From NCBI GenBank assembly GCA_948146395.1, contig OX411555.1:59843960-59907959 (forward strand): 64,000 nucleotides of DNA, given 5' to 3'. This DNA is from Fragum whitleyi. Taxonomy: Eukaryota; Mollusca; Bivalvia; Cardiida; Cardiidae. Below are positions 56,984 through 64,000 of the stretch, one piece after another; within the stretch, counting starts at the first letter, position 1; every line of letters begins with the position of its first letter. Both the position numbers and the translations under genes were made by a program. Below the pieces are notes generated by a model. It had not been told where the DNA came from and ran no database searches. It worked only from the letters and a program-made list of their open reading frames with translations.

Positions 56984-58878
56984 AACAAGAGGGCCATAGT
57001 GGCCCTAAATCGCTCACCTGAGTTAACTGTCTGTTACTATTTGGAGAAGGGCTTTGGTTTCATGACAGGGCAGTAACAACAAATATCACAAATTTGAACT
57101 TGTCCGAGATTTCATCATGATAATCATTCTGACCAATTTTCAGGTTGATTGGGCTAAAAATATGGCCTCTAGAGTGTCCACATGGTTTTTTCTAGATTTG
57201 AGCCAGTGACCTAGTTTTTGACCCCACTTGACCCAAATTCAAACTTGTCCGAGATTTCATAAAAAGAATCATTCTGACTAATTTTCAGGTTGATTGGGCT
57301 AAAAATATGGCCTCTAAAGTGTCCACAATGTTTTTCTAAAGATTTGACTCTGTGACCTAGTTTTTGTCCCCACTTGACCCTAATTGGAACTTGTCTGAGA
57401 TTTTGGTACGATAATCATTCTGACCAATTTTCAGGTTGATTGGGCTGAAAATATAGGCTCTAGTTTGACCACAAGATTTTTCTAAGATTTGACTCTGTGA
57501 CCTAGTTTTTGACCCTACTTGACCCAAACTGTTACTTGTCTGTGATTTCATCAAGATAATCATTCTGACCAATTTTCAGGTTGATTAAGCTAAAAATATT
57601 GCCTCTGGAGTGGCCACATGGTTTTCTAAGATTTGACCCGGTAACCTAGTTTTTGACCCCAGTTGACCCAAATTCGAACTTGTCAGAGATTTTATCAAGA
57701 CAATCATTCTGATCAAAATTCAGGTTGATCGGGCAAAAAATGTGGCCTCTAGAGTGCATACAAGGTTTTTCTTAGATTTGACCCCGTGACCTAGTTTTTG
57801 ACCCCAGTTGACCAAATTTCAAACTCGTCTGAGATTTCATCAAGACAATCATTCTGACCAAAATTCAGGTTGAACGGGCAAAAAATGTGGCCTCTAGAGT
57901 GCATACAAGGTTTTTCTTAGATCTGACCCCGTGACCTAGTTTTTGACCCCAGTTGACCCAATTTCGAACTCGTTCAAGATTTTATCAAGACAATCATTCT
58001 GACCAAATTTCAGGTTGAACAGGCAAAAAATGTGGCCTCTATAGTGCATACAAGGTTTCTCTAAGATTTGACCCTGTGACCTAGTTTTTGACCCCAGTTG
58101 ACCCAATTTCGAACTCGTTTGAGATATAATCAAGACAATCATTCTGACCGAAATTCAAGTTGAACGGGCAAAAATGTGGCCTCTAGAGTGCATACAAGGT
58201 TTTTCTAAGATTTGACCCTGTGACCTAGTTTTTGACCCCAGTTGACCCAATTTCGAACTCTTTCAAGATTTTATCAAGACAATCATTCTGACCAAAATTC
58301 AGGTTGAACGGGCAAAAAATGTGGCCTCTAGAGTGCATACAAGGTTTTTCTAAGATTTGACCCTGTGACCTAGTTTTTGTCCCCAGTTGACCCAATTTCA
58401 ATATCGTCCGAGATTTCATCAAGACAATTATTCTCACCAAAATTCAGGTTGATTGGACAAAAAATGTGGCCTCTAGAGTGCATACAAAGTTTTTCTAAGA
58501 TTTGACCCTGTGACCTAGTTTTTGACCCCAGTTGACCCAATTTCGAGCTCGTCCGAGATTTTATCAAGACAATCATTCTGACCAAAATTCAGGTTGATCG
58601 GGCAAAAAATGTGGCCTCTAGAGTGCATACAAGGTTTTTCTAAGATTTGACCCTGTGACCTTGTTTTTGACCCCAGTTGACCCAATTTCGAACTCGTCCG
58701 AGATTTTATCAAGACAATCATTCTGACCAAAATTCAGGTTGATCGGGCAAAAAATGTGGCCTCTAGAGTGCATACAAGGCAAATGTTGACGACGGACGAC
58801 GGACGTCGCACGACGCACGACGGACATCCACCTAACCACAATAGCTCACCTTGAGCACTTCGTGCTCAGGTGAGCTAA
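56984..58878 (+). mobile_element. Pearl-like element with 11 x 145-bp tandem core
   Basis: It starts AACAAGAGGGCCATAGTGGC and ends TTGAGCACTTCGTGCTCAGG then TGAGCTAAAA. The start and end carry GCTCACCTGAG and its inverted copy CTCAGGTGAGC. GTGACCTAGTTTTTGACC recurs at about 57208, 57353, 57498, 57640, 57788, 57932, 58078, 58224, 58368, 58512 and 58657. A GACGGACGACGGACG run precedes the end. Short minus-strand open frames of about 71 codons every 145 bp are by-products of the repeat, not genes. Confidence 0.88.
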
Positions 58879-58947
58879 AAACAGCACAGAAAGAAAATAC
58901 CATGTTCTGCTTCAGATGATTGATAGTCTAAAAAATAGTGAAGTAGA

Positions 58948-59110
58948 CAGAGGACCAGAATGGCCCTTAACCGCTCACCGGAATTCCATCGGTCCAATGG
59001 ATGCGGTTGGGGAGGAGGAGGGATGTTATAGAATTAAAAGAGAAAATATGACCCTCCCTGCCATGCCCATGACTATGGGCCAATCAGAATACTGTAAACA
59101 GTTTTTAATA
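58948..59110 (+). mobile_element. Truncated pearl-like element, left part
   Basis: ACAGAGGACCAGAATGGCCC and CGCTCACC mark a left end like that of 18526. CATGACTATGGGCCAATCAG follows as in that element's unit. The right end is missing. Confidence 0.6.
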
Positions 59111-59114
59111 AATA

Positions 59115-59812
59115 TCACAAATTATCATAACATGAGGCGTCATGATAAAATGTGCCTTTATGTGTATTCTTTGTTAATACAACTACTTCATCTGAACTAA
59201 GATTTTCATATTCATTAGTTATTGCTTACACAACTTCTTCATTTATGCATTGATTGTCATGAAACTTAACAGAATATTTCACATTATGTGACCATGGCCA
59301 TATTTATTTTGCCATTTGGTAATATGCTACGTCACCGAAAAGGAGGCCTTAATATTGACTTCCTTGTTAACACAACTCCTCTTATTTCTTAATAGACATA
59401 TTTGTTTAAAACTCTCTTATAATGTCCCATATCATCAAATGACCATGTGCATTAAATACATGTTAATGTTAAATACATGTTGTTTGGTGATAATATGCTG
59501 TGTCATGGGAAAAGGGGCTTTATGTCATAGTTATCATTTATTGTTTACACAATTTCCTCATCCATGCATGGATTGCCTTGAAACTTACACATATTATTTT
59601 TCATGTGACCATGGCGACAACTTTGCTTTATGGTGCAATTATGCGGCGTCAAAGGAAAGGGTGGGGGCTTTAAGTAAGTAACAACTCCTCATTCATTTAT
59701 GGATATATTTTAATGAATTTTTTTTCTTGTTATATCTTGAACAGCACTATCAAGACATAGACTTTTCAAAGAGTCAGTAGATTAGTCTCATGCCCTCATG
59801 GGCCACTTGTTT
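59115..59812 (-). mobile_element. Pearl-like element in minus orientation with about 4 units
   Basis: On the minus strand it begins AACAAGTGGCCCATGAGGGC (hairpin) near 59812. On plus, CACAACTCCTCATT-like, TGAAACTTACACAT and GTGACCATGG words recur at roughly 180-bp spacing. A right end was not located. Confidence 0.6.
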
Positions 59813-59919
59813 TTTTTTTTTTTTGTTTTTTTTGTTTTTTTTTCTTAAAATCATTCAGATTTGATACTTCTGAAGTCTATATATTACAATAAACCATTAT
59901 TTGAATTTTTTAGAATACG
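59813..59919. repeat. T-rich tract
   Basis: Runs of T8-T15 interrupted by single G lie between a pearl-like element and a decayed LINE. Confidence 0.7.
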
Positions 59920-60662
59920 TTATTGCACGAAGATTATAAGCATATAATCAGAGTATCAGAGAGTACCAATTGTAGGTATAAAATATGGTCAGTATTTAGG
60001 CGTAATAGAACTGTTTCTAGCAATGATATTTTCAAAAGTTTAAGAAATAAAGTCCAGTACACAATTTCTAAAGCCGAACAGAGTTATTTAACCAATGCAT
60101 GTAATGAATACAAAAAACGATTCAAAATCTCAATTGAACAGTTTGAAAGAACAAGGGCTTTCATCCAAGAAAAATATCTCATCTTCTGGTAAAGATATTG
60201 CTCTGAACTAAGATTGTAATTTATGCTTTGATAAAATGAAGGTAGCCAATGGCTTCAATACTTTTTTCACTACGGTTGCTGCCAAACTTGTGTCAAATCG
60301 GCCACAGCCATCCTTTAAATTTTGTAGTGATTTTGTTATATTATTGCTATGCTAAAAAAGGAGTCATTAAACATAGCTTTTCATTTTCTCTAGTCAGTGA
60401 GAATACTGTTTTGAAATATCTAAATAAGTTACATGCTGACAAGTCGACTGGCTTAGATGGTATTCCTGCACGCGTTATTGTTGAATGTTCTTCGGTAATT
60501 GCTCGTCCTCCAACACATGTTATCAACTTGTCTTTAAATAATTTAGGGAAATTACCTCTAGATCTAAAACCAGCAATAGTTGTTGCGTTGAAGAAGAAAA
60601 ACGATAAGACTGATGTAGGAAATTATCGTAATGTATCAATTCTTAGCGTTGTTTTATTATAA
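59920..60662 (+). pseudogene. Decayed LINE reverse-transcriptase fragment
   Basis: Two broken frames carry remnants of a LINE ORF2. The first, at 59923-60192, has NKVQYTISKAEQSYL. The second, about 60390-60650, has KLHADKSTGLDGIPA and then NLGKLPLDLKPAIVVALKKK. These match the start of a non-LTR reverse transcriptase (the KSTGLDGIPA box). The reading frame is shifted between the parts and the catalytic core is missing. The orientation is opposite to the LINE at 61.9 kb. Confidence 0.75.
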
Positions 60663-60964
60663 CACTTTTTCAGACTTTGAAGTCTTGGGCATTCTTGGAC
60701 TTTCTAAATGTTTTTTTTTTTTTGTTGTTGTTGTTAAAATCGGCCGTTGAATTCAATGTGAGATGTGAAGAAAGTCGAAAATTCGACAATGTTATCTGTC
60801 CGCAGTTGCCTTTAAACAAGTAGAGTGATAAGGCCCTCTTTGACCTCTTGTTGCGTTTTTTATGTGATAAATGATAATAAAAGATTTGGCTTCTAACTTA
60901 TCCAATTTGATCATACACCAGACTCCAAAGAAATGGTCTTTAGTTTGCTCTCTGGACATACTGT

Positions 60965-61145
60965 CTCCCACCCATAAGTGGACTTGGTATACCTGTGTTA
61001 GATGAGCAGCTGTGGCCTTTTGGAATCTTGGAATGAATGCAGTGGTATTATAAGTGTGAGAAACATCGGGAATTCTTTGTTAGGTGCTCCAGTGACAGCA
61101 ACATGACAGAAATACTACTAAAGGTGTTGTGAAACTCTGTTCCAT
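60965..61145 (+). mobile_element. SINE family 1, degenerate copy
   Basis: It retains CTCCCACCCATAAGTGG, GAATTCTTTGTTAGGTGCTCC and a final GTGAAACTCTGTTCCATC, in the same order as better copies, but with many changes. Confidence 0.6.
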
Positions 61146-61246
61146 CATTCTTTTCTTTTTCAGCATCTTGTTACAGCTGAAACTGCTAGACACAGCTGAA
61201 ACAAATGTCTTCAGTCCTGTCGACCATTATCATGCAATTGTGTATA

Positions 61247-61401
61247 GGGATGAGTGTCTTTTTCACTGCGTTTATTGGGGTATAAAGTGCAATTGCCTTA
61301 GCACATGGCAAATAACGCCCGTAGGGCGTTATGTTTAAGCCATGTGCTAAGGCAATTGCACTTTATACCCTTATAAACGCTGTGAAAAAGACACTCTGCC
61401 C
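61247..61401. repeat. Family K: 155-bp near-perfect palindrome
   Basis: Arms GTATAAAGTGCAATTGCCTT, AGCACATGGC and AATAACGCCC face their inverse across the central GTAG. Outer arms GAGTGTCTTTTTCAC and GTGAAAAAGACACTC extend it. TA-rich flanks allow a TA or TATA target duplication. Confidence 0.92.
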
Positions 61402-64000
61402 TTATAATTAATTTAATTTAAACATAGTTTATTTGTTTAACATGTACAAGTCATTTACAACATATGATACAATGACAACAATAAATATTAAATAACATGT
61501 AACAAATGGATTAGAACGCAAGCTCGCGCTTATAAAGTTCTTCTCCAGCTTCCGGACAACATTTTACTGTCTAATTCATATTGACTAATACAATGCATTT
61601 GTTTAAAAAGAGAACTAATTATTTCCTGAGTTGTAATATTTTGAAATAAGACAACAAAAAGAAATGATGTGGTGTGGATGATTGTTTTTATTGATATTTT
61701 AATTAAAACAGTGTTGAAAGGCTATATTAGTAAACAACTGATATCATTTATACAATGAGAGTAATTGCATCAAAAAGCATTAAGTATGCATATGCTCAAG
61801 ATCATGTGGGCGATAAAAGTCGATACAGAGTCAATATGTGTATAGACAAGATCGACTCAACTACAAAGTCTAATTTCAGCAATCTTTACCTACGAAAATC
61901 TCTTGCTTAATCGAATAAACTTGTGCACTGCAGTAAATATACGCTCATTTTCGGACAAACTACAAGAACTATCACCATACAAGATAACTTGAATCGTTAC
62001 CCTAGTTATGTCATTTATACTTTGGAATAAATCATTTCTTAAATGGTTGTACTGCGAACATTCTAGGAAAAAGTGTTGCTCAGATTCAACAAGGCCACAA
62101 TTGCAAGATGGGGAATTCACGATATTTTTTCTAGATAAGTGTTCGTTAAGGCTACTGCAATTATTTCTGATTCTTGCGTGGATAATTTGTATATTTCTCT
62201 CCCCATAAAAATACAGTCTATTTGGAATGGGCTTGTCAAAATTTATTCGATTTTTAAAATTGGATAATGATTCGGCATTCCTTGTTTCGATTGGTAAAGA
62301 ATTCCAATCGTTAATAATTGATGGCAAAAATGATTTACTATATAGATTAGTTCTACAATGTATATTCTGGAGATTATTTTGATTTCGTAAATTATACGAA
62401 GATGTATTTCCGACAGAATTCGGTATAAGTTCACAAAGATAATTTGGAGCAAGTCCATTCATCATTTTATAAAATAGAACGAGTTTATGCTTCTGTCTCC
62501 TATCTTCTAAATTCTCCCATCCGCATTCTTTGTATAAATTATCTATAGAAACTAGTTTATTACATCCCGTAACTATTCGAGCGGCCTCGTTTTGAATTTT
62601 GTCCAATTGTTCCTTTAAGACTTGAGGAATATTGGTCCAAACAACATCGCCGTATTCTAAGATAGGTCTAACGAACGAGAAATATATAATCTGAAGTGAA
62701 AGGCGATCAAGGCGTAATTTTAGTTTTCGCATAACTGCAATACGTTTCCACGCTTTTTCAACAACCTGAGCAATATGGACATCCCAAGATCCATTATTGG
62801 ATAGATATATTCCTAAGTGCTTATGCTCAGTGACGATTGGTATTTCTGTTTCTGACATGAAGAGATTTGAGTGAAAAGGCTTATAACGTTTACGAGAAAC
62901 AAGAAGAGATTCAGATTTCGAAGGGTTAAATTTAACCAACCATGTTTTTGCCCATTGATTTATTTTGTCTATATCGGACTGTAGTATAGTACCTGTAACC
63001 ACAGGGTCGTCAACTACCATTGATAGACTAGTATCGTCTGCAAATAGATTAATATTCGCTTGAATATTTTCAACTATGTCATTAATATAGATTAAAAATA
63101 ACAGAGGACCTAAAATAGATCCCTGTGGTACACCAGCACGTATTTGATTTGGAGAAGAAACCCCACCTGGAATTATTACTCTTTGCATACGATTAGATAA
63201 GTAGTTTGCAAACCATTTTAATAGTTTACCCCTGATTCCTGCCTTTTTCATTTTAAAGATTAATCCTTTATGCCAAACCTTATCGAACGCCTTGCTGATA
63301 TCGAAAAAAACAACTCTAAATTCTAAGCCATCGTCTAAGGCTTTGCATATTTTATTATAAAGACTTGTAACTTGATTAATCGTGGAGTCGCCAGGCATAA
63401 AGCCCGATTGGAATGGTGTAAAGAAATTAGTATCCTTTAGGTAATTGTAGACATGTTTGAATATGATTCGCTCTAATACCTTTTCTATGTTATTCAATAA
63501 CGACACGGGTCTATAATTCGATGGAGAAGATGGATCACCAGATTTAAATATTGGACACACGTTAGACAGCTTCCATGAGCAAGGCACAGTGCAACAATTC
63601 AAAGAATAGTTAAAGAGATCACACAAATGTGGAGCTATTTGACTAGCTGATTCAATTAGAATACGGTTGTTAATTCCGTCAGGACCTGAGGCCTTGCCCA
63701 GAGATAGGGTTTTAAGAACATCGAGAACTTCTAAAGATGTAATATTTATAGATTCTAGATACAAAGTTGTAGTCTGATTTTCGTTAGTTTCTTCCGGTAA
63801 TGAACTTGAGGAATCATCTATATAAGACTGCATTGCGAAATAGGTATTAAGTAAATTAGCTTTTCCATTTTCCTCTACAACCATTGAATCATTTGAATTA
63901 TCATATAGAGGAGGGATGGATTTCGATGAACTTTGCGATATAAACGATTTCAATAATTTCCACCAGTCGCGAGAGGACAGCGTCTCTGATTTAAGTTTTG
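61402..64000 (-). mobile_element. Non-LTR retrotransposon (LINE), running off the right edge
   Basis: The open reverse-transcriptase frame at 61890-64000 is followed (leftward) by about 490 bp of 3' sequence that becomes A-rich in the element sense, with AAATAAAC-like words near 61430. The 3' end abuts the palindrome at 61247-61401. The 5' part, where an endonuclease domain would be expected, lies outside the window. Confidence 0.85.
61890..64000 (-). CDS. LINE ORF2, reverse transcriptase (5' end outside window)
   Basis: Open from the window edge to TAG at 61892-61890, about 703 codons. Upstream codons read SRDWWKLLKSFI, so the frame continues beyond 64000 and the true start is not visible. 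From the Leu codon at 63953 the reverse transcriptase runs from about residue 85 (GKASGPDG), with FFDIS at 216-220, PQGSILGP at 276-283 and the catalytic FADD at 304-307. The C-terminus has a Cys-rich knuckle (CNCGLVESEQHFFLEC). This pattern is typical of jockey/CR1-like LINEs; the exact clade needs a tree. Having no stops or frameshifts across about 2.1 kb suggests a fairly recent insertion. Confidence 0.93.
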   Translation of the reverse strand, partial: KLKSETLSSRDWWKLLKSFISQSSSKSIPPLYDNSNDSMVVEENGKANLLNTYFAMQSYIDDSSSSLPEETNENQTTTLYLESINITSLEVLDVLKTLSLGKASGPDGINNRILIESASQIAPHLCDLFNYSLNCCTVPCSWKLSNVCPIFKSGDPSSPSNYRPVSLLNNIEKVLERIIFKHVYNYLKDTNFFTPFQSGFMPGDSTINQVTSLYNKICKALDDGLEFRVVFFDISKAFDKVWHKGLIFKMKKAGIRGKLLKWFANYLSNRMQRVIIPGGVSSPNQIRAGVPQGSILGPLLFLIYINDIVENIQANINLFADDTSLSMVVDDPVVTGTILQSDIDKINQWAKTWLVKFNPSKSESLLVSRKRYKPFHSNLFMSETEIPIVTEHKHLGIYLSNNGSWDVHIAQVVEKAWKRIAVMRKLKLRLDRLSLQIIYFSFVRPILEYGDVVWTNIPQVLKEQLDKIQNEAARIVTGCNKLVSIDNLYKECGWENLEDRRQKHKLVLFYKMMNGLAPNYLCELIPNSVGNTSSYNLRNQNNLQNIHCRTNLYSKSFLPSIINDWNSLPIETRNAESLSNFKNRINFDKPIPNRLYFYGERNIQIIHARIRNNCSSLNEHLSRKNIVNSPSCNCGLVESEQHFFLECSQYNHLRNDLFQSINDITRVTIQVILYGDSSCSLSENERIFTAVHKFIRLSKRFS

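Noticed and set aside
57357..58839. Series of near-identical 71-codon minus-strand frames every 145 bp
   Set aside because: They are the antisense reading of tandem units in a pearl-like element, not a protein repeat family.

Overview
The window is eukaryotic, intron-bearing, AT-rich DNA that is mostly transposable-element sequence. GT-AG introns and many short elements that open AACAAGAG plus a hairpin and close near GAGCTAA point to a mollusc, most likely a bivalve: such pearl-like elements with tandem cores are well known there. The species cannot be fixed from the sequence alone.

One host gene is clear. Eight coding exons on the minus strand, between 43438 (start codon) and 20220 (stop), encode a complete 261-residue nicotinamide mononucleotide adenylyltransferase (NMNAT), the last step of NAD synthesis. 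All splice sites are GT-AG, every exon phase matches its neighbour, and both active-site signatures are present. The introns (492 to 11992 bp) are packed with repeats. Two coding exons have been copied inside the gene: the first half of exon 5 forms a degenerate array of about 8 copies in intron 4, and exon 6 has a decayed second copy in intron 6.

Region by region: 1-20 kb holds inverted-repeat (MITE-like) families, pearl-like elements, SINEs and one unexplained CpG-richer reading frame near 11 kb. 20.2-43.4 kb is the NMNAT gene with its repeat-laden introns. 43.4-44.6 kb is its upstream flank. 44583-55230 is a nearly complete young Ty3/gypsy-type LTR retrotransposon whose two 1035-bp LTRs differ at only two bases; its gag is intact and its pol is broken once by an extra T. 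55.2-57.0 kb is featureless. 57.0-59.8 kb holds pearl-like elements with large tandem cores. 59.9-60.7 kb is a decayed LINE. 61.25-61.40 kb is a striking palindrome, and from about 61.4 kb to the right edge lies a LINE (minus strand) with a long open reverse-transcriptase frame that runs off the window.

I sorted the inverted-repeat elements into families A to K by their end sequences. Several show target-site duplications by eye (9 bp for family B, TTAA for family E, 7 bp for family J). These names are local labels only. No rRNA, CRISPR array or functional tRNA gene was seen; tRNA similarity is confined to SINE heads.
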